Origin: Clavulina sp. PMI_390
Taxonomy: Eukaryota; Basidiomycota; Agaricomycetes; Cantharellales; Hydnaceae
DNA length: 64,000 nt
Direction: 5' to 3'
Assembly (NCBI GenBank): GCA_015039315.1
Contig: WIDE01000036.1
Location: 95,724 to 159,723 of the forward strand
Below, one piece after another: positions 12,100 to 23,620 of the stretch (position 1 is the first letter of the stretch; the number at the start of each line of letters is the position of its first letter). The position numbers and the translations under genes are program-made. The notes under the pieces were generated by a model. That model worked only from the letters and a program-made list of their open reading frames with translations, ran no database searches and was not told the DNA's origin.

Positions 12100-14098
12100 C
12101 GTACGTCAGAAAGGCTATCGGAAGTTCGCTAGTTTGCATCTACTACCACCCAACCCTCGTGTTGTCACAATAACGAACGTTCCATATCGCATGGTAAATC
12201 AAATCCGTGCCGTTATCCCATCACATCCTGGGTTGATTCAACCTCATGTGGCCTCAAGCACGGAAAGGGCGCCCTTCAGGATGTGCTGTCAAATCGGTCG
12301 AAATCAGGCGTGCTACCCAGGACAGGAATCATGATGACATGGCCCGACGTGGATATAATGGACATTAATCAACTTTGAAAAGCTCGCCTCCTATTGGTTT
12401 TGTAGACGTTCGATCCAACCTAGCCGTTCGACGCACATTCACATATTTCCACGGAGATAAAAGCTAACGATTTATAGCAATTATCAGAGTAGTGGAAAAG
12501 ATAAAGGCGATCAGCTACGCTGGAGCCTCGTCAAATGCATGAGATTTACCCCAAAGTTAGGGAAAAAAATCTTCCACATAACCTTCTCAAACGAAGGGCT
12601 AGATAGCTCAAAATGTAGATCATACTATACGATCATGGCAAGCCGCGGAAACTGATCGCAAACGATAGCACAAGCATATGAGGTCAGCCTGAATCCATTC
12701 AATACAACGCTAAGGATGATGATAGGACTGTGGAGGCCGAAGAAATGATGGGGACGATCTAGCTAGGATCCAGCGGGGTAGCGCGAAGATACCGCGTCCT
12801 GATGGCATAGACGGGTATCATCCACAGCAAAAATAACGATAAGAGCCGCAAGAAGTCGGCAAAGACCCTTGCCCGAAATGTTTTATGCAGCTCCTCCACA
12901 CTAGAACTGGTTTGCGTACTGGAATGAGAGGGACCACTAATGGTGATCGAACGTCTTGCACGCCGTCAAATTGAACAGTGCCTCTCTCGACGCTAGCCAG
13001 CCTCATAGTGCCAAAATCCAGCCAACTGCCAAAGCCACCTGATATCACTGACGCAGAAATGATTGCGGATAACCAGCATTGTATATGGTTAGTAAGGAAG
13101 AATGCAGGTCGCTAGCTTGGATGATAACTATTGATATCCTCTTATAAACGAGTAAGACCAGGAAATAGATGAGCTTACGCGGAATCTCGCCGAGTCTATG
13201 AGCATGGTAGCGCACGAGCGTATCGCTCTCGCAGGGCAAGTGTCATGCACATTACGGCCAGCGTTGAGCTCATCCATCAATCTTTTCAATTAGAGTTACC
13301 AGCGAGCACCGAGTAGGACAAGGGCTCATCGTGATGGGAATGACCGAGCGAGGATTCCGAAATGGAACCGTTTACCTTATCGCAGAATGCGACCAGGAGC
13401 GCACAGGTAGGTGCGTAGGTATCCTTTCGCCCGTGATTTTTCTTTTTGTCACCCAGTTCGACCATCACTCTAAATAATACGATGCTGGAAGACAACACAG
13501 GCACTCCAGATAGGAGGGGGAAGATTTGTAACGCAACGAGGTAGAGGGCCCAGATATGCCATGAGGTGGCCACGCAAGCAAAGCAGAGATGCTAAGAGCA
13601 ACCTGCATTGCAGCGACGGAAAGCAAAACCTGGGCTCAAGAGCGGCTCGTGTTCATACAGAATAAACCAAGCAAGCTACTCTTTGCAACGCCGAGGCAAA
13701 AGACAAATCAACCTAGCACAGAAAGACACCGCAGGAGAGCCCAGATTTCATTCCGGAGACATTAGTTCTCCAGAGCGAAGCGAGGAGTGGTGGGCTGATG
13801 GATGGAAGGTGAAACTTATAAAGAGGGGCTCCAATTTGGTTACGGAGTCACGAGCCTGAACGGCAGCTGCCGCGCCTGGAAATATTAATCCCTCAAAGCC
13901 AGCAAGGAGATCCTTCTCCAAACGATCTTCAGAGACGAGCACGAGCTAAAGGGGGTATACCAAAATAAATCAATAAACCCGTTGTGAGTAGAGATGTACC
14001 AACACAGCAACAAAGTGTCCATAATGAGCACAGCGAAGTAACATGAACATCCGCAACAACACCATAAGCACCAAAAACCTCATGAGATGTAGTACTGC
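12100..14098. other. Spacer with one weak membrane-protein candidate
   Basis: Apart from the weak candidate at 12818-13573 this 2-kb stretch shows nothing I can support. It separates the divergent 5' end of the hydratase (left) from the 3' end of the GNAT-like membrane gene (right). Confidence 0.4.
12818..13573 (-). CDS. Possible small multi-exon membrane protein, unresolved
   Basis: Read on the minus strand, a hydrophobic stretch starts at an ATG at 13573 (HIWALYLVALQIFPLLSGV, then SSSIVLFRVMVEL) and runs to a good donor after ALLVAFCDK near 13377. Further down, a segment around 13040-13000 reads SAIISASVISGGFGSW after an open frame ending at 12818. The order (membrane segments, then a short polar tail) resembles the many small fungal multi-span proteins. 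I could not join the middle exons cleanly, and codon use is not strongly biased. It may be a decayed gene. Confidence 0.25.
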
Positions 14099-16081
14099 CT
14101 ATTGCTTTCCTGCTGATGCTGCCTCGGCCTCCTCGTCTTCCTTGGCCAACCTCGCACGATCGAGCGCCTCCAACTTGGCCCACCTCTCAGCAGTCATCTC
14201 CAACCACCGCTCAAACTCTCCATAAATCACCTTCGAACCCTTGACCTTCCTCGCACCGCCCCTCGCCCCACTCCCGAAATTTGCCCACGCCAGATCAAGC
14301 GTAAATGGTGGGTTCTTGTCCGCTTCTTTCGCAGCGGGCGTCGGGTTCGGGTACAGCGTGTCGAACGAGGGTGCTGGGACGCCGAGCTCGGGAGGGAAGG
14401 ACGCGCTGGTGAAAGGCAAGTCGACGAACCCGACGTGTCGCCACGTCTTTTCCTCCGTAGGGCGCAGGTTGCTCACTTTGATGAGCACGCGATCGAGCTT
14501 CTGGCCCTTGGTGGATGACGAAGAGGCTGCGGAGGCGGCAAAGAACTCGCTGAGGACTTCTCGGATGAGGTCGTATTGAATTCCAGCGGTCTGATAGAGT
14601 CGATCGACGTGGTAATGCCGGATGACAGCATAAGATGGGAGGTCGGATGCGGAGGGGCGCGATGACATGTAAGTTGGCGGGGCAGCAAAGAGCTCTTGAG
14701 CCTTTTGGGTGTATGGCTGGGGAGGAGGGGGTCTCGTGGCAGGTGTGGAATAGATATTCGACGATGAGTTAGAAGAAGAGTTCTTCGAGCGTGAACGGGT
14801 GTTTCGCGCTGGCGACGAAGTAGAGGAAGCCTCAGCCGTATCGGCATTGGCATTATCAGCCTTTTGCTCGGCGAGCGCTTTAGCCTTGGCTTTGGCTTCC
14901 TCGTCCTTCTTCCATGCCTGTAGTTCCTTCCTCTCGCGTTCAATTTCGGCGAGTAACCCACTGTCTTCCATGTTCGGGTGGACTCGCGCAGGCATCGCGG
15001 CGTCGATGGCAATGTACCCAATGGGTCGCTCCTTCCATTCGAGCACAGAGAACCGAGAGAGCTTGGACAGTGTGAGGGAGGCCTTGATTTGTTGGTAGTA
15101 CGGAGGGATGCTAAGGATGTCTTCGGCGAACAGGGTCTGACGGATTTGCTTCTCGAAGTAGGGGCGTTGAATCCTGAGAGAATAAGACGAAGAGGAGACA
15201 ACAAGTAGGGGGGAAGGAATAGGGAGAACAGTGGTTGTGCATGAAGGTGAACAGCGTCAGCACAATGTATCCGTAAAATGAACCAACGCTGTGCAAATCC
15301 TCGGAGGCTGAATGAACGAAACAAGTGGCGAAACTAAAGCTTACCAATCGATACCAGCGAGCAAGGCGACTGCCACAGAGGCGAATGCAGGTGCGGGAGC
15401 AAGATACCCAATGTATGGGATTGATACGTTGTCGCGCGGATACCAGTCCATGTACTGCATGAACACAGAACCAACGACCACGAGCAAGGCGACTGCAACA
15501 GAAGCGAACGCAGGCGCGGGAGCAAGATACCCGATATACGGGATTGATACGTTGTCGCGCGGATACCAGTCCATGTACTGCATGAACACAGAACCAACGA
15601 CCACGAGCAAGGCGACTGCAACAGAAGCGAACGCAGGCGCGGGAGCAAGATACCCGATATACGGGATTGATACGTTGTCGCGCGGATACCAGTCCATGTA
15701 CTGCATGAACACAGAACCAACGACCACGAACGTAGCAAGCGTAAGTGGATTAAGGTATGCTATAAGACCATAAAGGAGGAGAAGTAGAGGGGCTAGGCGT
15801 CAATATTCATTAGGTTCCCTAGGCCGTAGAAGCGTACCTTGCTGGTTGGCCCCCGGGAGCTGCTCGAGAAAGCGCATGCCAAAGAGCAGCTTGAGCTCTT
15901 TGTCGTCTTCTTTGATATACGGACGAACGAGAGACACAGGAAGATTCTGTCTCGACTTGGTGCTCGGCGTGATTGTGGGTGCAGACGATGCATTCGAGGC
16001 GACAGAGCCAGGTGCGGAAGGCGTCGGTGTGGCAGATCCATTCGATGACGGACTCGTCTTGGAGCGCGTTGCCTTGGCCAT
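14099..16081 (-). CDS. Membrane protein with GNAT-like pattern and triplicated membrane segment
   Basis: Three exons splice cleanly (16081-15838, 15792-15345, 15173-14099) to 588 codons plus stop. Residues 1-50 are Ser/Thr/Pro-rich; SLVRPYIKEDDKELKLLF then resembles the first strand and helix of GNAT acetyltransferases. Exon 2 codes for membrane segments (APLLLLLYGLIAYLNPLTL) followed by three copies of a 41-residue unit. Exon 3 has RFSVLEWKERPIGYIAIDA (strand-4-like), a charged, low-complexity insert (ERERKELQAWKKDEEAKAK and Ser runs), then SYAVIRHYHVDRLYQTAGI and WRHVGFVDLP, which resemble the GNAT ending. The layout (GNAT start, membrane insertion, GNAT remainder) recalls NAT8-type acetyltransferases. 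Function is inferred from pattern only. I did not see a clear acetyl-CoA Q/RxxGxG/A loop, so it may be inactive or a different fold. Confidence 0.7.
15359..15727 (-). repeat. Three in-frame copies of a 123-base coding repeat
   Basis: Units are 15359-15481, 15482-15604 and 15605-15727, exactly 123 bases (41 codons) each. Each encodes VVVGSVFMQYMDWYPRDNVS followed by IPYIGYLAPAPAFASVAVAL and a last L, so each adds one hydrophobic span plus a polar loop without breaking the frame. The two units at 15482-15727 are almost identical. The unit at 15359-15481 differs at several mostly silent positions, so it is the oldest, and the other two arose from a later duplication or were homogenised. Confidence 0.95.
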
Positions 16082-16622
16082 ATTTGCTAACAAAGACTAC
16101 CTGAAGACGTTCTCTTAAGAGCTCTCAGTGTTTAAGGGAACAGTGGGCACTGCTCTTGGAGGCGGTGGGGAGACCAAGAACGAAAAAAGTTAGTCGAAGT
16201 CGTTCCGAGGAAGGGGGCACAGGAACGATCCACGCTTATGTCATCAGCGACTCGCTTCCCGATTGGGCAGGTAAACGACGCACGTGCCAAGCCTCACTCG
16301 ACAAACCATCCGGTGGAGGCTGAAGGACGTCTGCGTTAATGCCATTAAGATGAATGCTCAGACAAAAGTGATGATATGGTGAATGGGCGCGGGAACTGAT
16401 GCGTATTATTGAGACACGCTTCTAAGTGGGATCAGCTCTCATTGATATGCGTCCTGCCAATGGTCACCGAATATTACATTTTATTTGGAAAGTAAAGCCG
16501 GAGTATAAGTCGCTCCCATACACTAGTAATTTTACTGTACCCAAGCTAGGTTAACCTAAACCCAGCCAAGGCTAACTGTTTATACTAACAACTGTCACAT
16601 CGCATGGGTGGTGCGATGGTTC
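16082..16622. other. Spacer upstream of the GNAT-like gene
   Basis: Holds the presumed promoter of the minus-strand gene starting at 16081 and the 3' end of the YTP1-like gene. No gene or repeat seen. Confidence 0.5.
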
Positions 16623-18897
16623 TCAGACCATGCTGGTATTCGTCGGCGGCGATAGGGGAAGAGTGATATCACCCCTCTGCGAAGAGTTGGAGCTAGAGCT
16701 AGCGCGCTCGCTGAAGGCTTGGCTCCGGGCCCAGCCCTTAACACACAAGGTGACGACACACCAGCAGAAAACGATGCAGGTGATTGCCAACACCATGTTA
16801 AGGAGCATCATAATATCATCTACAGTCACAAAAAGAGAAAATATTAGACGAACAGGAACAAGGGAACTGAGGAGTAAAAACATTTTAGACGCACCGTGGC
16901 CGTTACGCATCATGGTAAACTCGATTTCCTCCGTGCTTGACATGAACACCAACCCACCGCACGCGAGGAAGATCGAGCCAAGAGCTTCCGTTGGCGGTCT
17001 GCTTGGCAAAACGCTCCGCTCAGCCGTCGGCGGGCGCAACCATAACACGATATATGTTAAGCACCGCATAACCGCGAACGCTAGCAGCAAATTACCCCAC
17101 AGAATATGCACCGATTTGAGGAACACGTACGGCTGTACGTGAGCAGACATCGCCGCGCCAGTGATACCAGTGACGAGTGGTGGGATAGGGTTGAATGATC
17201 CGGTGTATGATGCAGGTTCACCGAGACCGCTCCCGGTGACGCCCGATCGAGGCTCGGCTGAAGAAGAACCGCGACGGTGTGATTTGGGAGCGGGGAGCAT
17301 GGGACGAGAGCCCGGGAGATACGCGCTGAGCGAGAGCAGTCTGCGCACACGCTTGCTCTCAAGCGCCATCCCTACAAGTCCGCCGAACCAGTACATCACA
17401 GCGATAGATATATGCTGGACTTGCCGCGGTTTGAAAGGATCTCCAGCGTGCGAGCCTTGGCGCTCCAACCAAGTGTTCGAGATGCCATACAGGAAAATGG
17501 TGAAGCACTCGATCATCTCAGCGGAAGGCATTGGATTGGGCTTGACTTTGGGACCACCATTTGCGGTGCGTACGGAGTACGTAGGTGCACGATTCCATGC
17601 CCAGCCAAATACAGCGAATGCGCCCAAGTAGCGACAGAAGGTGAGGATGCCGTAAAGGAAGAAGTTACTACCCTCTATCAGTCGATTTACATCATCGGTC
17701 AGTGCACGGAACTATACCAGAAGAAAGAATACTCAACTGATCAAATGAGCAAGGCACCCGTTACCATACGTGTTTTGACATATACCGGTGTACACGACGA
17801 TACCAGTAACAAGCTCGGTATACGCCAAGAGCATAAGGCCCCACTGCCCAAGGTAGACCGAACTAGCAAGGAATCGAGAGAGCTTCGTCGAACCTTCCTC
17901 CGGGAGCTGCTCCTCGATGTCTCCAATCTCATCTTCGTTTTCGTCGACATACGGTGTCCGACAATGACCGGATCTTCTAGGGCGGCCCCAGTGCTCACCG
18001 GAACCAGTAGCCGAGGTAGACGATGAGTCACCCTGGTACGAACTGTAAGCATAGCGGCGCGACGGGCCGCATTCGTCGAAGTCGATGCCGTGGGGATCGA
18101 AGTTCTTCTCCATGTTGGCCGTGTGGCGTGCGGCGTCTACTTGGTCCTTGAGGCTTTGAAGATGTTCGAGCTCGTCTTGCTCTTTTTGGCGGAAGGGCCC
18201 GTACTCGGCGGAGGAAGAGGATCGTTCGCCTTTGATGACATACTTCCAGAAGCTTCCTGCGGATGCCTTGTTGCGCACGTAGTTATGGAGGCGAACGAGG
18301 ACTTGGAAGAAGTCGTAGCCTGTGATGGCTAGGACGCCTAGCAGGACCACATAACCCAAGGACGAGTGGCTTTCGCCAGGGTAGCTGGGCGAGCCGTCAT
18401 TATTTCATTAGAGAGATGTTACAAGAGCAGAGTTTTGGTTGGGTCGAGCCGTCAATATACAGACTAGCCAGACGAGGCAGGCGATGTCCACACTCACAGG
18501 TTAGGGCTCAAGCTCCGATACAGCATTCCGAAGAGCCATCCGTTGGTGACGAGAACAAGGAACGAGGACTGTGCGATAATATGGTATTTGTGCTTCGCAT
18601 TGCGGAGGACGATAGCTATGAAAGAATATGGAGTGAAGATGAAGATGAAAGGAAAGCATGATTCAGTCTTTGTCTCATACGCAAGGAAGACCAACGTTGC
18701 TCGAACGCGGCCCGGCTTGAAGGAAGGATGAACTAACCTATTGGAAGGATCGCGAAGAAGGCGAGACTCATGCAAAGCCCGTGGAGGATCATCAGAGTAG
18801 GATACGTCCGTTCCGCGTTTTCTAAGCTGACTGGGACGATCTTGACACCATCTTCAGCGTAGGTCATGCCCCTGTCATGGGCATAGAAGCTGAGGAG
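16623..18897 (-). CDS. YTP1: YTP1-like multi-span membrane protein, 5' end lost in the assembly gap
   Basis: A multi-exon minus-strand gene read from the gap at 18898 down to the stop at 16623. The most upstream visible exon contains a hydrophobic span (LMILHGLCMSLAFFAILPIG), the H...PIG pattern of the DUF2427 N-terminal domain of Ytp1-type proteins. Next come further spans (GYVVLLGVLAITGYDFFQVL) with a long acidic, Ser-rich cytosolic loop. The last exon (17627-16623) has QHISIAVMYWFGGLVGMALE, HILWGNLLLAFAVMRCLTYI, STEEIEFTMMRNGHG and two final spans, matching the Ytp1 C-terminal domain. The family is an uncharacterised fungal membrane family distantly like iron-reductase-type membrane domains; no biochemical role is established. 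The start codon and any signal peptide lie in the Ns. Confidence 0.8.
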
Positions 18898-19666
18898 NNN
18901 NNNNNNNNNNNNNNNNNNNNNNNNNNNNNNNNNNNNNNNNNNNNNNNNNNNNNNNNNNNNNNNNNNNNNNNNNNNNNNNNNNNNNNNNNNNNNNNNNNNN
19001 NNNNNNNNNNNNNNNNNNNNNNNNNNNNNNNNNNNNNNNNNNNNNNNNNNNNNNNNNNNNNNNNNNNNNNNNNNNNNNNNNNNNNNNNNNNNNNNNNNNN
19101 NNNNNNNNNNNNNNNNNNNNNNNNNNNNNNNNNNNNNNNNNNNNNNNNNNNNNNNNNNNNNNNNNNNNNNNNNNNNNNNNNNNNNNNNNNNNNNNNNNNN
19201 NNNNNNNNNNNNNNNNNNNNNNNNNNNNNNNNNNNNNNNNNNNNNNNNNNNNNNNNNNNNNNNNNNNNNNNNNNNNNNNNNNNNNNNNNNNNNNNNNNNN
19301 NNNNNNNNNNNNNNNNNNNNNNNNNNNNNNNNNNNNNNNNNNNNNNNNNNNNNNNNNNNNNNNNNNNNNNNNNNNNNNNNNNNNNNNNNNNNNNNNNNNN
19401 NNNNNNNNNNNNNNNNNNNNNNNNNNNNNNNNNNNNNNNNNNNNNNNNNNNNNNNNNNNNNNNNNNNNNNNNNNNNNNNNNNNNNNNNNNNNNNNNNNNN
19501 NNNNNNNNNNNNNNNNNNNNNNNNNNNNNNNNNNNNNNNNNNNNNNNNNNNNNNNNNNNNNNNNNNNNNNNNNNNNNNNNNNNNNNNNNNNNNNNNNNNN
19601 NNNNNNNNNNNNNNNNNNNNNNNNNNNNNNNNNNNNNNNNNNNNNNNNNNNNNNNNNNNNNNNNNN
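18898..19666. other. Assembly gap (769 Ns)
   Basis: A run of undetermined bases that hides the 5' end of the YTP1-like gene and whatever lies to its right. The gap size may be an estimate rather than a measurement. Confidence 1.
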
Positions 19667-20342
19667 ACCTCACACTGTGATGATATTATGCATCTATTTG
19701 CTCACAACCTGCTCCACGCCGGTCATGCCTCACGGGAGATATAGTGTAAGGAATGGTATTATATTAGGATAGTACGCCTTAAGCGCCCCGTTACTAGGTT
19801 ACAGTTCTTTAGTCTTACCACCACCATTGTCCAGTACACTACGTTTAGAACTGACTATATATTGGGTCAAACGTACTTCGGACGAAGTGAGAGTAAGATT
19901 CCTTACATATAGCCACCGTCCGAGAACACCAGGCCCGGGACCTCTCGGGTGAGCAACTGTTGCTGGTTCTGAGGCTCAGGAGCCACCACAAACACACAGA
20001 AGGGCTCCTCCTACTACTCGCCGGCTGACAGGCCCCAGTGCCGTGCAAGAACCTGCAATGATCGCGCCGATCTGGTTGTATACAGTAGTCCATGATTAAA
20101 TGTCAAGTCAAACCAGCAGTAATTGAAAACCAAGAAATTTATATTATTCTGTATGAGGCTATAGTACTGACAAGTTTCAAGCTCTTATCTGCCTATCGGA
20201 AGCTTCCTTCAGTCAATTGAAACAAGTACTAGGCATCAATCATATGTATGCGACACCGGTAGCGCATATTGCCTCAAGTAGAGGAGTCTAAATAAAGCTT
20301 GGGCCAGCCATGGAAGGAATTATTTAGAACACATGCATCTGC
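19667..20342. other. Spacer right of the gap
   Basis: No supported gene. Short open frames here have no motif. AT content rises towards 20100-20300, as in 3' flanks. Confidence 0.5.
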
Positions 20343-22150
20343 TCATCCATGGCTGCTGACAGGGTTAAACATTGATGCCATCCAATTGCTTGGGGTCAGT
20401 ACAAGCGGGGTGCTAACGTAGATGGTAGGCATGACTGCCACGACTCCATAATGCCAGTGTGCAGGGATAGATAGGCTGTCACCCTTGCGCAGAACACCCA
20501 GGTAAGGTTGTTGGAGCTTGTGAAGCATCAATGCTAACAGCTTGGCCCCGTGATAACCTCTACCTTGCAGGGATACCATATATTGAGAGTTTTCTGGCAT
20601 TGGTGGCCATATGACCCAGATCAATACCCCAACGAGAACATGTTCAAGCCTGATGGAGTCAAAATCATTGACAGCAGGGACAAAGGTAGTGCTGGTAGGT
20701 GCAATAATTGCCATCGGAGGATTGGCACTTTTGGTAATTGTTGCTGCTTCGGCGCCAGTACTCGCCACCACATTACGAATGCCGTGGTAGAGTTCGCCAT
20801 GTGGGTCAAAGCAGTATGAAAGAGCCAGGGATTCAATGCCTGCTGATTGCGGTGAAATCTGCGAATGGTCTCTTAACTGCTCTATGGCACAGCGGATAGT
20901 TTTCTATCAAGACTAGATTAGTGAACTATAATGTGAGAAAAATCCTCTATTCACCTCTTGCACCTCATTAGGGATGTTGGCATTCACCCCTGTCAGTGGG
21001 TTCCAAAAGTGGAAGCGCTGCTTTGATGAGGAGATACCAATGTCTTTAGCGCCAAAGCTTTTCACATTGTTCTCAAGGGCGGCCTGCAGTAGTTTAAGAA
21101 TGTCCAAGCTGGTGGATGCATGGGAAGGTTGGAATGAGTTTGGGAGAATCGCTGGTACTCTGCTGATTGGCCAACTTGGGCCAAAAGTCTTAGTCTCTGG
21201 TATGCATTCGAGATCGAAGTGAGCACCCATGAGAGCCTTGACAACAATCTCCTTGGTAGTGATGTCATCTAGGCGGCATAGCATTCGAAGCGCTGGCCCT
21301 GTTCAACCAGCATCAATTCAGAAGCATATAAAACGGACGGCAGATATTGCTCACCAATCACAACGTGGTCAAGCACGAGGTTAAGGTAACCAAGGTCGGT
21401 GGAGTCTGGAGAATCATCAAGGGGACCACAGCTGTCGACTTGGACGGCAGCAGTGGCGTCCGGTTCGACACCTAGGCTTCTAGTGAGGTGGGACCGGTTA
21501 ACGCTTAAAGGAGTTCGGATTTGAATGCCAACTACAGGCGAGGGAACACATGTATTCGATGGGACTGAAGTCTGAATCCGACGACTGGCGCTGCTGCCTA
21601 TTCCAGAGGGACTCGGGGATGGAGCGCGGCCTGGAACGTATGAGTTGCCTCCCTGCATCATATCATGACCAGGAAGGGATGCGCCGTCACCCATCGGCAC
21701 GGTATGGTGCATATCGCGGGAAGACGCCTGCGAGGGGAAAGGAGCTTCCGTGAGGTTGCTGCTGGCGGAGATAGGAACAACAGAGTTGCTGGGTCTGGGG
21801 CGAACGGTCCCAAGAGAAGACGACATGGCCATAGACCGTGCGGGACCGGTAAGAGGAGCATATGTAGGTCCAACAGAGTCGTGAGAGCCAGTAAAGCTAT
21901 TATGGTTGAGACCTGTTGACAGTGTCGAGGAATCCCTTGCAGAAGTATAGAGATTAGGTGGGGGAGGGAGGGGAAGGGAAGGCTTGGCCTCGATTTGAAC
22001 ATAAGGCAATCTATTGACGTTAGGTCCCGAGGAGGTCACGGAAGAGAAATTGACAGAGGGCGAATCGGACGGCACAGGAGGAGAAAAAGACGCGCGTAAG
22101 GGAGCGGGTGGGAAGAGATGTGGGACCAAGCTTGAGTTGTCCTCCTCACG
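20343..22150 (-). CDS. Hypothetical protein with JmjC/cupin-like C-terminal region
   Basis: Three exons join in phase: one from at least 22150 to 21355, then 21298-20955 and 20903-20343 (stop). The first exon is Ser/Pro-rich and looks disordered (PPAPLRASFSPPVPS and similar). Exon 2 reads ALRMLCRLDDITTKEIVVKA. Exon 3 reads TIRCAIEQLRDHSQISPQSA, then ANPPMAIIAPTSTTFVPAVN, VLVGVLIWVIWPPMPENSQY and LRKGDSLSIPAHWHYGVVAV. The last parts match the usual JmjC order, with a Trp-rich strand followed by GD...IPA.W.H. A clear HxD/E iron-binding pair is not obvious (the motif reads TTFVP), so it may be inactive or a divergent cupin. No in-frame ATG precedes the visible first exon, so at least one 5' exon, probably between 22150 and 22590, is missing from this model. 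Confidence 0.55.
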
Positions 22151-22596
22151 TGGTTGAATGAGCTGAGCAGATACTCTATTAGGAAGCGTCGAATGGGTGG
22201 CTGCTATGGGATTTCGTGCTCGGTTAGAACATGATGCCAGAAATACAATGTTGAAGGCACTGACGAGCGACGGTGCGGTATGGCGAGCTCTGGGCCATTC
22301 TGCCCGTTCGATTGCGCCCGACGCGTTGTGCGCTCATTTTTGATTGCCTGACAAGAGGTGGTAGCGTCTAGTTCCCGACGATGCTTCTTCTGCCTCCGAG
22401 GCGAGACAAGGGAAGCCCTTCCTTCGATGTTTGGCAGCGTGGGAATACGTGGCACCGAATGAATTGTGTTTCGGCTCCGAGTTGAGGCTCGCAACCCCAC
22501 GACGACCAAGGTGGCCTCCTTCGGCGCTTTGATTACGACGACGACGGCCTTGCCAGCCAGCGCTGCTCCTTCACCCACCCCAGTCGTCTAGACGCC

Positions 22597-23620
22597 ATGA
22601 GCATGACCATCTCCCCACAGCAGCAGCAGCAATCCAGCATGGTCGCTATTGAGAGCCCAGTCCTAGAGGACCCCTTATCGTTCGACGACGGCGATGTTGT
22701 CTTGCGCTCTGGCAGCGTCGACTTTCGCGTTCACTCCTTCATGCTACGCCAAGCGTCACCATTCTTTAAAGCCATGTTTGCGCTTCCCCAACCCAAGTCT
22801 CCTTCTGATAATGAGTCGTCATCCGCTGCGGACGCCATACCCACGATCGTAATGCATGAGACACCCCAAGTACTGGACAAGCTCCTCCGCTGGATATACC
22901 CGCTCCGGCACAAACCCACCGTCACTTCTATTGCTGAAGCCACGGCCCTCTCGCAAGCGTCTGAAAAGCTCGAAATAGCCTGTGCCATTCAACCTATCCT
23001 CGACTCCCTCACGCACCTCCTCGCACGCGAGCCAAATGCACTCAGAGCATGGGCGCTCGCCGTCATCTTCAAACACGACGAAGCCAAACTCGACGCGGCC
23101 ATTCGATTCGTGCGCATCACGCCCAATACCCTCCTTCCACGCGTCACAGAGCTCGACGGTATCTCGGCCCTCCAGTACGCAGACCTGCTACACTGCCGAC
23201 AAGAAGCGCACCTCAAAGCGCGCACGGCCGTCAGCTACGAATACACGTCCTGGTGGGGATGCAAGAAGTGCTGTCGCGACGCGAACGACGTGCGCATGCG
23301 GACGGGGCGCGAAGACAACATACCCGAGTGGTTCGAGCTCTACCGCGAGCGTATTGCGGATCGCAACCCGCTCGTGGACGATGTGTCGAGTGACGGGCTG
23401 TTCGATGCGTGCATCGCGAGCTCGGCGTGCGCGAATTGCAAGAGCTGGTATGAGAGCTTGGGCGCGAGTTCTCGCCCTGCGGTGTTGATTCGCCGAAAGC
23501 TCGACCAACTGAATGAGTGGATCACTCGTACGTCGCTTGCATTCCTTTTGACTCGCAATTAATTTTCAGATTCTCACATGACGCATTGCAGAGAACGCCT
23601 GCTCTCACCCTTCGATCTGA
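22597..23620 (+). CDS. BTB/POZ domain protein
   Basis: Two exons (22597-23527 and 23592-23620) give 319 residues. After a Gln run (residues 7-11), residues about 28-120 form a BTB fold: FDDGDVVLRSGSVDFRVHSF, MLRQASPFFKAMF (the hxxfLxaxSpfF signature), a Ser/Asp-rich loop and VLDKLLRWIYP. The C-terminal half has paired cysteines (WWGCKKCCRDAND; CIASSACANCKSWYESLG), as in the Agaricomycete BTB family where a Cys-rich tail follows the domain. BTB domains mediate dimerisation and Cul3 ubiquitin-ligase recruitment, but no partner domain is visible here. The start was chosen at the first ATG, just right of the divergent JmjC-like gene. Confidence 0.88.

Noticed and set aside
12134..12334. Small plus-strand frame upstream of the hydratase
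   Set aside because: Only 66 codons, no homology pattern and no good start context.
15312..15773. Plus-strand open frame with three repeated peptides
   Set aside because: It is the complement of the triplicated membrane-segment exon, which splices in frame on the minus strand with good hydrophobic segments and motifs on both sides.
18864..19680. Open frames spanning the run of Ns on both strands
   Set aside because: They are open only because the bases are unknown.
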